Below are positions 1-10,427 of a stretch of DNA of 64,000 nucleotides, one piece after another. The notes under the pieces are model-generated. The model made no database searches. It saw nothing but the letters and a program-made list of their open reading frames with translations, and was not told the DNA's origin. Source of the DNA: Tetracentron sinense (taxonomy: Eukaryota; Streptophyta; Magnoliopsida; Trochodendrales; Trochodendraceae); contig CM026557.1 in NCBI GenBank assembly GCA_015143295.1, positions 27,561,760-27,625,759 of the forward strand, written 5' to 3'. A program made the translations under genes and the position numbers. Position 1 is the stretch's first letter. Every line of letters starts with the position of its first letter.

Positions 1-491
1 GCTATACACTTAGCTGCCCCAGGTTGGGAAAAATCTTTTTAATGGAAATGCATTTTTGGTTATAAATTTTGCTGATTTGTTTTAGGTGTTTTTGATTGTG
101 ATATACCCATTAATTTGAGTCTGGGGAAAAAACAGTTTTGATTAATCGAATAGATGGATCTCTTAGGGCATTTTTACTAAGGTAAGTAAATAAACGTTGA
201 TCTATTCCGTAGTTTCGGAAAGATTGAAACAAGTTTAATGCATTTTAATTAAGTTTTGAAGATTTGATAAGCTCTTTTTAGGGTATGTATGCCGTCCCTC
301 TTGTTTCTTGGCATATTTGAGACTGTAAAATCCTATGATATGAAGACTAATTGATTTGTGGAGTTTGGTATTGGTAATTGGTGGCCTGGTTTGTATAAAC
401 TAGCCGTTTTTTTTATCAGGTTGATATTTTTTAGGTGATTAGAAGGTTCCGAACTTGTTCTTTAGTAACTTATAGTCCCAAAATTAACAAT
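1..491. other. non-coding sequence upstream of copia relic
   Basis: AT-rich sequence without a supported gene. It lies directly 5' of the gag relic and is probably its leader. No LTR end and no initiator-Met primer-binding site (TGGTATCAGAGC) could be found here, so any 5' LTR would lie upstream of the window. Confidence 0.4.
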
Positions 492-1180
492 ATGGCAGGG
501 ATTTGTGGTATGGAGGGAAGTTCATCAAGAACCAATAACACAGGGTTTCCACCACCAAAGAAACCCTAGTTTTGCAGATTACAACTGAAAAGTTAGATGG
601 TCATAATTATATCTAATAGTGACAGTGTGCGAAAATGTTAATGTTAATTGGTAGTAGGAGAAAAATTGGGTCTATTAATGGGAGAGTAGTGGAGTCTAAT
701 CCATCTGATGCTTTATATGACAAGTGGAAGTCTGAGAATCTCATTGTCATGCATTGGTTGTTACATTTCATGCAACCCCAAATTTCTTGTGGATTTCTCC
801 TCCTCCAGATAACGAAGGAGATTTGGGACTCAATAGCCTAAACATATTCCCAAGTTAGAAATATTACTTGGATTTACCAGTTATGTTAGGAGATATCACA
901 TTTGAGACGTGATAAATCATTGGTTGAATATTTCGCTCAACTTTGTGGTATGTAGGAAGAGCTAGACCATTATCAGATGTTTCAGCCGGTGTGCACCACT
1001 AATGGAGAACAGTATCAAAGATTTGTAGAGCAAAACCTTTATGTTTTTGGTTGGATTGAACTCAAATTTTAAATTTTCAAGAGTTCAAATTCTAAGTAAG
1101 GAAGAGTTGTCATCCATGAGTCAGATTTATGCTCTAGTTCAAGGCAATGAGAACTGATGGATAGTTATGTATATTCCTAC
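492..1180 (+). pseudogene. Ty1/copia gag relic
   Basis: Translation from the ATG at 492 and then in shifting frames gives a copia Gag. The block TTEKLDGHNY is the usual gag opening, followed by SVRKCLMLIGSRRKIG-like text and the segment DALYDKWKSENLIVMHWLL (about 705-762). Stops and frameshifts break it within the first 40 codons and again near 840. Gag would form the particle that packages element RNA. It is the 5' part of one decayed element that continues with integrase (2150-2660) and reverse transcriptase (3262-5290) on the same strand. It cannot be functional. Confidence 0.75.
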
Positions 1181-2149
1181 TAAAATTTCAGAGCACTCTG
1201 CTCTAGCATCAACTTATTGGCCTAAAAGGGGAAGGGAAGTCCACACAAGTAGTGAAAAGGAATGAGTTCAGATGGGAGAGATAAACTTAAGTTTGATCAT
1301 TGTGAGAGGTCAAGGCTCACTAAGGAAAACTGTTGGGAATTAATTGGAAGACCGGCCAACTGAATCATCTATTGCACATGGTGTTTCATCCACCAGTACT
1401 ATACGTTCAAGGTCATGTCTTCTTCAAATGAGCTTGTGAGTCTCAAGCATCTCTTTTCTTAGTTAGATCATTTTTTTTTTTATCATCATTCACCTCTCTT
1501 GTTCAATCAGGTATCGGTTCTTATGTCTTATGTCCACAATGTCTCTTCTTTACCTTCATCTGGGATCTCCTAGATTATCAATTCAGGGGCTTCCAATCAT
1601 GTCTGGTAAGTCTTCTATTTTTCATCATTTTATGTTTCAATAATGTAAAAGTTAAGGTAATTGATGGATCCCTCTCCTTAGTGTCAGAAAAAGGAACCAT
1701 CAATTTTTTTTCAGTCTTACTTTATCTACAAGCTTAATACATGTACTTGGTTTCTCTACAAATCTACTACCTTTTGAGTCGTTGGAGCAAGCCTTGAATT
1801 GTAATGTAAATTTTCCCTCATATTGTGTGATTTAGGATTTGAAGACACAACAATAGATTGAGAGTGGGTGTGAAATTGATGGCCTTTACTTGTTGGATCT
1901 TGCTCCGACTTCTCTTAGTGTACTCTAGTCTAGTAGTAGTGTCAATAAAGATCATATATTACTTTAGTTAACCGACTTGGTCATTTATCTTTCTAGTTAT
2001 TGAAACTTGTGTTTCCCAGTATGTTTGTCTATCAATCCGCTAAGTTTATAGTGTGAGGTGTGTGAACTAACAAAAAAATGCTGTTTTTTTTCTTATAAGT
2101 AATAAAGAAGTTTTCTTTTTTGTGCATTTTGATGAGTGGGGGACCTTTT
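1181..2149 (+). other. decayed gag-protease-integrase interval of copia relic
   Basis: No open frame of note. Weak remnants of the copia protease and integrase zinc region are expected from position, but I could not recognise a clear motif. It is included as the internal part of the relic. Confidence 0.35.
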
Positions 2150-2660
2150 CTTACCACGTCTAAATTTGGTTTCCGATACATTATTTCATTTGTGGATGAT
2201 TGCACTCAATATACATGAAATTTTCTTATAAATACAAGGAATGCATTACTGAATATTATTTGTGTCTTCAATGAATGGTGAGGACGCAGTTCGAAAAATC
2301 ATCAAAGTGCTCAGATCAAACAATTGACTCGAATATCTGGAAGGAGGACAATTGAGGACATACCTTGAAGAACATGAAATTCTATATCAAAATAGTTGTG
2401 CCTGCATTTCACAACAAACCATTGTATTAGAACGAACAAACAACATCTACTTGAAGTTGCTAGAAATCTTCTGTTGGCTATGAATGTTGAAAAACGATAT
2501 TGGCATGATATTGTGCTCACTGCAGCGTACCTCATCAATCATATGTGTTGGAGCTTAAATCCCCAAATTAGTTGTTTTTCCAGCATCCTATTTCCACTCT
2601 CTCTTATAGTATTTGGGTGTAGATATTTTGTCCATATTCTGGTCCAAATTGCTTTAAATT
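2150..2660 (+). pseudogene. Ty1/copia integrase relic
   Basis: Fragments in two frames match the copia integrase core. ISFVDDCTQYT (about 2188-2220) carries the first acidic residue block. KVLRSNN near 2308 replaces the usual second-aspartate block. HLLEVARNLLLAMN and YWHDIVLTAAYLINHM (about 2441-2545) are the conserved region after the catalytic glutamate. Stops and frame changes separate the pieces. It belongs to the same decayed plus-strand element as the gag relic upstream. Confidence 0.7.
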
Positions 2661-3261
2661 GGATTTGAAGTTTGTGACTTTTCCTGGGTTATTCCTCTAT
2701 CGAGGAAAGGGTATAAATGTTTTGATCTAGTGACAAAAAAACAATGTCTCTACGGATGTCTCCTTTGAGTTTGTTCCTTTCTTATCAAGTGTTCCTCTTT
2801 AGGGGGGAGTAGTAATGAACAGACTCTCTTCTTCCACTTTCATATTTTTTTTGAAATTTCTCCTTCTATTCATCCTCTCATGTATTCCCTTCATCATCTG
2901 AGTCAAGGAGTCGAAAACTTCTTTAGACGGCCCAAGGTAAAGTCTACACCAGCAGAACAACTTTGTCACCTTGCAAGTTGCAACTGTGGATTCAAAACTT
3001 ATTCCTTCTGGTAAGTCTTCATCGTCTCTCAGTATTCCTGATGATGATTTGTTCATTGTCTTATGCAAAGGGAAACGTACGTGTACAACTATTCATCTGA
3101 TTTTCAAATTCCCACTTTGTTTCTTAGGCCTCACTTTGTTCATCTGATTTTCAGATTCCCACTTTGTTTCTTATACTCACTTTTTTCACCTCTTTGAAGT
3201 CTTTTGTTTCCTCATTGTCTTCAATGTCTATTCTTTTTAGTGTAGCAGAAGGTTTAAAGCA
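2661..3261 (+). other. decayed integrase-RT linker of copia relic
   Basis: No readable domain. This is the variable linker between integrase and reverse transcriptase of the relic. It contains the phrase GGGGGGAGTAGTAATGAACA-like G-rich sequence near 2801 and nothing that can be called a gene. Confidence 0.35.
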
Positions 3262-3375
3262 TTCAAAGTGCAAAGAAGCTATGTGAGAAGAAATGAAGGC
3301 TTTTATAAAGAAGAATACAAAGGAACTTGTGTACACTGTGAAGCACAAATCTAATGGGACAGTGATGGGAACAAG

Positions 3376-4515
3376 TAGGGTTGTCAAAGGGTCGGGCAAG
3401 GGCAAAGCATAGGTCTTACAGGCATAGTTACCAAGTATGGGTACAGGTATAATACAACAATGATCCATTCGGAAAGTACGAGTGTAATATAGCAAAAACA
3501 CGGCAAAAGTATGGGAAAATTAAAAAATAATTAATAATTATAAATAAATAAAAATCATGATTTTAAATAATAACAATCATTTAATGCGGAATATGCGTTT
3601 AACACAGTAAAAAACGACAAAAATACGCATATTGTACGCGTTTAATACGTAATTCGCGTATTAAACGAGTATTAAACGACGATACGAGTATAACACGTAA
3701 CATGGCAAAAATACGGAGTTTTAAACGGCGACCCCCCTAAAAGTATTATACGAGTACTATACGGGTGTTTGGTAACTATGCTTACGGGGTCCGGTCTTCA
3801 TTCATCGGGTTGTGAATCCCTAGCTCGGTCCTAGCTCTCAGAGGTCCTGGACTGGGTAGGTCCAAGCCCTACCCTCAAGGGGCTAGAGCCGGACTAGGGC
3901 TGAAAGAACAAAAAACACTTACCATGTTTTAGCAAAAAAAAATCTACATTGACTTCCAACCTAATATACAGCCCTCCTCCTTTATTCGGGCTTGGGTTAG
4001 ATTATGTTAAGTTAGGTTAGATTTAATTTATAGTGAGGGGGTTGATGAAATTACCATCACCCCCCAAATTGTTACCTTTAGATTAGTATTGTTAGATTAA
4101 AAAAAAGAAAAAGCAAAAAGAAAAACGTTACAACTTACAAGAAGATTCTGAAAAGATACTACACTTCTATTAGAAATATATACAATAGCCTCTGTTAGAT
4201 TTTTTCTAAAAAAAGAAAGAAAAAATGTGACTACACTACAGTGGTAGTCTATTACACATACAAGTAAGTCTTAACCTTAGGTTATTATAAGTCTTAAGCT
4301 ATTATATTATATATAATATAACATATAAAGTAGAGGGCCGGATTCAGCCCGGCTGTGTGCTTACCTGGCTTGGCCCTCAAGTAAGAGTGCCTTTCAAATT
4401 AGGCGTGGCTCTGCCCTAGGGCCTTAAGGGAGAAGAAAAAGTCCTCTATTTTACGGGCTTTGAAGGACTGTGTCGGGTCGGGTCCCCTCGTCAAAGGGTC
4501 GGATTGACAGCTTTA
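3376..4515. mobile_element. non-autonomous hAT element, 1.14 kb
   Basis: The ends are short imperfect terminal inverted repeats: TAGGGTTGTCAA at the left and the complement TAAAGCTGTCAA at the right. It is flanked by an 8-bp target duplication with one mismatch, GGAACAAG (3368-3375) and GGTACAAG (4516-4523). An 8-bp duplication and TAGGG-type ends fit the hAT superfamily. It codes for no transposase. It sits inside the copia RT relic and itself contains a smaller nested element. Confidence 0.8.
3423..3780. mobile_element. nested hAT-type MITE, 358 bp
   Basis: Perfect 12-bp terminal inverted repeats, CATAGTTACCAA, bound the element. The flanks are CTTACAGG (3415-3422) and CTTACGGG (3781-3788), an 8-bp target duplication with one mismatch. 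The interior is rich in repeats of the ACGCGTTTAATACG kind and contains no ORF. It is inserted in the outer hAT element, so it is the youngest of three nested layers here. Confidence 0.8.
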
Positions 4516-5390
4516 GGTACAAGGCAAGGTTGGTGGTTAAAGGGTTTTGTTTTGGTTGATGGTGGTTAAAAGGTTTACTTGAACCTATAAGTAGACTATC
4601 AAGAAACATTTGCTTTGGTTGCAAAGATGAATTGAATTAGAGTTTTACTCTCAATGGCAATAACTTTGTCTTGACCACTTTATCAATTGGATATGAAGAA
4701 TGCGTTTCTTCATGGGGATCTAGAAGAAGAAGTCTATATGGCACTTCATCCAGGATTCAGAGTTCATAATCAAGAAGGTAAAGTATGTCGGTTGAAGAAA
4801 GCAATTCATAGGCTTAAATAGTCCCTAGGCTTGAAAGATTCAGTGAAGGTATGAAATTTTTTAGATATATTCAATCATGTTGATCACACTATTTGTGAAG
4901 CACTTGAATGACACTACTAGTCTACTACAACCTTAATTGTAAATGTGAATGACATTGTTGTAACATGTGACAATCCTCAGGAGATTCAAAATCTTAAGTT
5001 ATTTCTAACTATGGAGTTTGAGATTAAGGATTTGAGGCCCTTAAGTTGTTTCCTTGGAATTGAGATTTTCAGGTCCAAGAACGACCTCTTTATCTCCCAA
5101 AGTCTTTCAGACGTGTTACAGGGACACATTAAAAGTTAGTGCAAAACCAATTGATAAACTTTTGGAAGCCAATCTCATACTTGACCATGAAAGTGGAGAA
5201 TCTCTAGAGAATGTTGAAATGTTCCAGAGATTGGTTGGGAGGCTGATCTACTTGTCCTTACCCAGACATTGCTTATTCAGTTAGTGTAATTAGTCATTTT
5301 GTGCATAAGCCATAGACTACTCATCTAAATGTAGCTGAAAAGGTTTTAATATATCTTAATTATTCTCTTGAAAAAAGGTTTGCTTTTTTG

Positions 5391-5893
5391 TAAGAATGGA
5401 CACCCAGAAGTTGAAGGCTATACAGATGCAAACAACAAAAGTTGAAGGCTATACAGATGCAAACGACAGAATGGGCAGGTTCAATTATAGACAGAATGTG
5501 TATATTATGTGAAGCAAGAAACTAGACAATTGTGGCAAGATCTAGTGTTGAAACAGAATATATGACACATGGAGCATGTGAGTTTTATGGCTTAAGATTC
5601 CAATGACAGAATTGGAATTTCCAGCTCAGACATAAATGAAGTTATATTGAGACAACAAGGCTGCCATTGGTATTACGCACAATCCAGTTCAACATGATAT
5701 GACGAAACATATTGAGGTTGACAAATGTTTTATTTGAGAAAAAGTAACATCAAGAATAATTTGTCTTCTATTTATCAAGATAGATGATCAATTGGCTGAC
5801 ATTCTCATAGAAGCAATGGCATTCAATCGACATCATGAGATCATTAGCAAGTTGGGGATGTTGAAAAGCTTTGCCCCGCTTGAGGGGGAGTAT
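5391..5893 (+). pseudogene. Ty1/copia RNase H relic and 3' end
   Basis: The segment GHPEVEGYTDAN (about 5398) is the RNase H start. It is followed by degraded pieces and by QLADILIEAMAF and KLGMLKSFAPLEGEY (about 5790-5890), the usual C-terminal end of a copia polyprotein. A polypurine tract, GAGGGGGAGT, lies at 5882-5891, and the following TGTGATGG may be the start of the 3' LTR. A 30-bp stretch near 5412-5465 is duplicated in tandem. Non-functional. Confidence 0.65.
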
Positions 5894-5954
5894 TGTGATG
5901 GTTGCAATTGGCCTAAATTTACGAGTCCATCATATATAATTAGTATATTTGTGC

Positions 5955-6086
5955 CTTACACTCAAGTAAGGGCATTTAATTAAATATAAACATGACTTCA
6001 TGTGTGCATTGTGTTTTGGACTTACTCTCTAGTAAGGGCATTTTATTAAATAAAAACATGACTTCATGAGTGTATTGTGTTTTGGA
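5955..6086. repeat. tandem duplication, 2 x 66 bp
   Basis: Two adjacent 66-bp copies (5955-6020 and 6021-6086) differ at only a few bases. Each contains AACATGACTTCATG and ends in TGTGTTTTGGA. They lie just 3' of the copia relic, possibly in its 3' LTR. Confidence 0.8.
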
Positions 6087-6327
6087 AATGTTTATGTTGG
6101 AGGGATGTGGTTTATTAGTAATTACTTTTGTTGGGGAGCGAAGCAAAAGGGAATTAAACACTGAACCAGGTCAAACAATGGAGATGAACATAAAAATGGT
6201 AGTTAGAGTCCGTTAGATATTATTTGAACCATCTGAGTTTTTAGTTTTTACAATGCATTACTTCTTAAAACTGCGGATACATTGGGCATACATGTGTATG
6301 TATATTGAAATATCCTTATTCATCCTA
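6087..6327. other. intergenic, nothing recognised
   Basis: AT-rich sequence with no gene, RNA or element end recognised. It may be the rest of the copia relic LTR. Confidence 0.4.
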
Positions 6328-7551
6328 TGACCTAGAGGGGGGGGGGGGGGGGGGTTGAATAGGTCTTCCTAGTAATGTCTACCAATTTTAATTTAACAAG
6401 ATATTAATCAGAGTTATGGCAAACAAAGCAATCAAGTGCGGAAATAGTAGAAGACATGAGATTTTTTACGTGGAAAACCCTTCCGAGAAAAACCACAGGA
6501 CCTAGTCCAGCACAAAATCAATTATGAGAATTGTTATCAAGTACAAGACTCGAACCTTACCCAACCGGACACCAAGCACTGTTCCTCGGTATAGATTCTT
6601 CGTCTTGAAGTCTACGAACTCCTCGTTCAATCCCTGCAACAACAGTTCCGGTTCCTCACCGGCCAACGCCTATCAAAGATTCCAATCATGATCTCCAAAG
6701 ATCGATCTTCATCTTCGACGGCTTTGACTCACGCTAACCAAACACTCACACAGAGTATACACACTGATTTGAAGGTTTTAATAGTCTTCTAGAGGGATCT
6801 CAAACATATCGGAGATCAACCGATGCAAGTACAAGATGAAACAATTCAATCTTACATTCTCTAGAGAAGGAGAGATGAGAACAAATGGGTATCCACCAAG
6901 AGGGGATTGGAGAACCCTAGAATATTCAGAGAAGCCTCTAAACACTCTCACTTCAACCTTAGAACGAGCTAAGGGATCATCCTTTAAATAGCCAATGCAA
7001 TTTCCTTGTCAAAAACGAAGTTCAGATGAGTTTAGAAGCACAATACATGAGGGTTGTTCGAATGCCCTTTTGGCCGTTCAAACGGCCTAGAGATTGGTTT
7101 GAGATTGGTCACAAAACAGTCCACCAGGTGGCTACTGGAATCCGATTTCCAGGAAGCCATTCAAACTGCTGGCTATCTGTTCTGTGGCGTTCGAACGGTT
7201 AGCATGTTGTTCGAATGGCCTGTGCTGATTTCTGCTACTTTGTTGCACAAAACCAATTCCAAAAACCAATCAACCTTCATAAGGCCATTTAGACTAACTT
7301 GGGTTAATTTCTAAACACCTAGGGTATATGATAAAGTTATCTGGGTCAATTCCACCTAAGGTAACCACTAGGTATCTAGGTCACTTACCATCCTAAGAGT
7401 GTGAGCGAAGCTTTAGCCAGAATGTACTTTACTTGGGTCTTTGGAGGTTCATCTTCACTAGTCTTGAACAACTAGAGGAACAATGACATTAGACTTACAT
7501 TGATACCATTTTAACATCGGAATTAAGCCAATACAAAATATGACTTTACTT
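6328..7551 (-). mobile_element. SIRE-like LTR, minus strand
   Basis: Read on the minus strand this segment follows the same order as the plus-strand SIRE-type LTRs at 20035 and 24415. It starts near 7551 with TAAAGTC and TTGGCTTA, then GGATGGTAAGTGACCTAGAT, CCTTAGGTGGAATTGAC, a cluster of TTCGAA-centred palindromes (7054-7220), GTGGTTTTTC, GGAAGGG and CACGTAAAAA, and a C-rich run near the end. No second LTR and no matching 5-bp target duplication were found. It is therefore a solo or truncated copy of a different subfamily. Confidence 0.6.
6337..6354. repeat. homopolymer run of 18 G
   Basis: An uninterrupted run of 18 G close to the 3' end of the minus-strand LTR. C-rich runs at this place are common in SIRE-type LTRs. 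The exact length is prone to sequencing error. Confidence 0.85.
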
Positions 7552-8160
7552 ATATAAATTGTATAAAAAAAAATTTGGAGCATGATTATTCAATAAAACT
7601 TTCATTTATAGGTAATGGAGTACATAAAGTGATCTATTTCCCAAAAAAAAAAAACATAAAGAGGCTTCTTCATCCTTCCAAAGTCCATGTTCCGTCTTAT
7701 GGTAAGCTGGAAATCAGTGTTCTCATTTGAAGAGATGAACACCTTCTCCTTTGTCAGAACAATAGCAGTGAAACTTTGGGATTCCTTTTTCTATTTCAGA
7801 AGTCTAAATGCTAATGTTTTACTACTATTTCACAAGATGGAGTCCATCCTCACTATTCCCTTGGACTCGGATAGTTTTTTTTGTTCATTTTCTCAAAATT
7901 TCAATAGAATAGATACTCCATCATCATCATCTTCCTAACCTCCTTAAGCATGTGTAGGCATTCCTTGACATTTATTCATATATGAGCTAGTACTTTGTAA
8001 ACCTATTGATGCCTCCTGAAATTATTTTAGAGCAGTATTTACACTTAAATCTTGTGCCTACTCTAATGATCCACTTCATTCTGTGCTCCCAACCAATATC
8101 GAAGGATTTTCTAGGCATGATTAAGTACACAACAATGAAACAGATATGACAATGTTAAAC
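7552..8160. other. intergenic, nothing recognised
   Basis: AT-rich sequence with short open frames (for example 7687-7938) that show no recognisable domain. The last 8 bases are the left target duplication of the hAT element that follows. Confidence 0.4.
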
Positions 8161-8606
8161 CATAGTTCAAAATATCGATACGAATCGGCCGATACGGGCC
8201 GATACGTATCGGTTTTTCAACCTACCGATACAGAGATACGCCGGAAGGAAAAAAATGCAGCGTATCGCAGCCGTATCGGACGTATCGGTACCGATACGCA
8301 CCGATACATGCGATACGCAGCTATTTTACGGTTTTTTTTTCTTTAAGTATCGATCGATACTGTTCTAAGGGAGAGATTTAAAAAAAAAAAAAAGGGAGAG
8401 CTATAAAAAGATTCGACACTGAGGAAAAAAACCAAATTTTTTTCGGTTTTTTTATGCTGTGATTTTTTTTCGTGAAATCCCTATAGGGTTGGGTTCCCTT
8501 GTTTGTAACAGAAAAAGGAAAAAAGGAAAAAAAAAAAAGGAGCAAGAAGGAAGAAAAGAGGAGAAAGGAGGAAGAAGAAGAGAGGAGGAAGGAAAAAAAC
8601 CTGTAG

Positions 8607-8690
8607 CCGACGCCGACGCCGACGCCGTCGCCGTCGCCATCGCCGTCGCCGTCGCCGTCGCCAACGCCATGGCCATCGCCCGTTGCCGAG
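8607..8690. repeat. GC-rich hexamer array (GCCGNC)n
   Basis: About 13 degenerate copies of GCCGAC or GCCGTC in a GC-rich island inside the AT-rich hAT element, preceded by a purine-rich tract (8515-8605). Both strands stay open across it and would give Ala-Asp or Ala-Thr repeats. This is low complexity and is not taken as a gene. Confidence 0.8.
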
Positions 8691-8984
8691 GTTGAGTCTC
8701 CTCTTTCCCTCTTCTCTTCTCTTCTCTGTTTCTCTTTTCTTTTTTTTTTGATACCTGAATTTCGTAACTTACGAAATGGTTTAGGAATTAGGAAAGTGAA
8801 TGTGGTCTTTTACGAAAAAAGATCCTAATTATTGATTAATTACCAAAATGTACTTATTTATAAATATTTTTTTTATTTTATTTTTTTTAAAATTTTAAAG
8901 ACCCCTCCCTTACATTACTATTATGCCTTTAAAATATTTCATAACCTCATAGATCTCCCTTAACAGTTCTTGAACTATGGTTAA

Positions 8985-9395
8985 TAAGTTTTAACCACTA
9001 TGGTTAATTTTTTTTTCTAAAAATCAAGATTAGATGCTTTAACCTCAAGGGTTATTGAATTTTAACCATAATTGAAGGGAGTTAAAGGTAACACGTTAAA
9101 TTTTTTTTTCCATTAAAAAACTAAGGTTAGATGCTTTAACCCTAAGGCCTAAGGGTTAGTGAATCTTAACCACAGTTAAAGGGAGGGACACATTAATTTT
9201 TTTATTTTTTATTTCTAAAAAAAAATGTCAGATGCTTTAACTCTAAGGGTTAGTGAATCTTAATCATAGGCAAAGGGAGTTAAAAGGGGACACATCATTT
9301 TTGTATTTTTTTTCTAAAAACCAAGGTTAGATTGTTGAACCCTAAGGATTAGTGAATCTTAACCACAGTTAATAGGAGTTAAAAGGGACAGTCAA
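8985..9395 (+). repeat. four tandem copies of a dispersed ~100-bp module
   Basis: Four successive copies begin near 9010, 9105, 9206 and 9305. Each reads: T-run, CTAAAAACCAAGGTTAGATG or a variant, TTGAACCCTAAGGGTTAGTG, AATCTTAACCACAGTTAAAG, then GGAGTTAAAAGGGGACACAT. Related single copies occur at 27585, 30296, 30630, 32828 and, inverted, 32962, outside this transposon. Confidence 0.75.
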
Positions 9396-9566
9396 TAGGT
9401 GTGATTAAACTCTCCCAAGGTTTTTAAAAAAATAATAATAATAGTAACCCTATTAAAAAAATCACACCTAGTTGTTTTTTTTTTTTAAAAAAAAAAAACT
9501 AACCCTATTAAACTTGTAATCACCTACATATCACTCAATAGATATAGAAGTCCTGCTTGTCTACAT

Positions 9567-9690
9567 TTTTTTTTATCGATAAAAAGTAATTTCATTAAAA
9601 AATGAGGATTCACAAATAGTGAATCATAAAGAGCCCAAACAAACAAAGTATAGACTAACAACTAACAACTACTAAATAAAATTACAGTCA
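9567..9690 (-). mobile_element. probable LINE 3' tail
   Basis: A T-run followed by ATCGATAAAAAGTAATTTC and AAAATGAGGATTC resembles the complemented 3' tails of the LINE copies at 48124, 49913 and 53753. The flanks TCCTGCTTGTCTACAT (9551-9566) and TCCTGCTTGTTTACAT (9691-9706) look like a target duplication. A third related copy near 9740 means they could be a pre-existing local repeat instead. Confidence 0.45.
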
Positions 9691-10427
9691 TCCTGCTTGT
9701 TTACATCGAAAATAAAAAATAAAAAAATTGAACAAAAGCCCTGCTTGTTTACATAAAAAAAAATAAAAAATTATATTTACATCCACTTCATAGTCAAATA
9801 AAATTACAGTCATCTTCGTTTGATCTTGATGTAGGGTCTTCGATAATTCAACAATTTCCTCTTCTTCTCATATTGATTAAGTCCTCCAAAAACATTGAGC
9901 TTGTCAATTGCAGATAGAAATAGGTTTGGAAACTAAATTGCTAAATTTCAATTAGTTATCAACTTTAATGTGTATTCATAAGTTCTTTAGATATCTAAAA
10001 CAATTAAAATGGATAATCATTGAAATGTTAAGTATAGATAACTTAAATTTTCTACTCTAAGTTGATATATACTAATGATCATTAATTCTAGATTATATTT
10101 CTTATACTTGATTGACTATTATTTGTATTTTCATGCATATTTATCAACGCGCACGTCTTTTTTAACTTATAAATTTTTTAACTCTCATATGTATGATTAT
10201 AAATGTAGTTGAATGTCTTCATTTAATTTGTTTTTAGCTTATATTTGCATTAAAAGAGGTTTTATGCAAGGTATCCAAGTTTTTCCTTGCGTATCCAAGC
10301 TTTTTTTAGCGTATCCTGAATTTTTACGTCGTATCCAATCGATACGGTACCGATACGCCGATACGTATCCTATTTTGGGCTGACCGATACGGCGACCGAT
10401 ACCGATATTTTGAACCATGTGTTAAAC

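Larger units (their letters stand above)
3262..5290 (+). pseudogene. Ty1/copia reverse transcriptase relic, split by hAT insert
   Basis: The N-terminal RT segment (EEMKAFIKKNTKELVYTV, then KHKSNGT) ends at 3375. The same reading resumes at 4516 with RYKARLV-type sequence after a transposon insert. Further blocks are [19 protein letters not shown] (about 4684-4740), the polymerase region read as VNDIVVTCDN in place of the usual YVDD context (about 4945), and FEIKDLRPLSCFLGIEI (about 5020). The last recognisable part is near 5280. Frameshifts and stops are frequent. Removing the insert would join the two halves with one copy of an 8-bp target duplication, which shows the insertion came after the copia element. 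Confidence 0.8.
8161..10419. mobile_element. non-autonomous hAT element, 2.26 kb
   Basis: The ends are inverted repeats: CATAGTTCAAAATATCGATA at the left and, complemented from the right end, CATGGTTCAAAATATCGGTA. A perfect 8-bp target duplication TGTTAAAC flanks it (8153-8160 and 10420-10427). Both subterminal regions (8175-8310 and 10320-10405) are packed with CGATAC or GTATCG hexamers, about a dozen on the left, as expected for transposase-binding repeats. There is no transposase. The interior carries a GC-rich hexamer array, four tandem copies of a dispersed 100-bp module and a probable LINE tail. Confidence 0.88.

Noticed and set aside
8459-8695. Open frames on both strands over the purine-rich and GCCGNC tracts
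   Set aside because: The predicted proteins are simple Lys/Glu and Ala/Asp repeats arising from low-complexity DNA inside a hAT element. No domain and no splice context.
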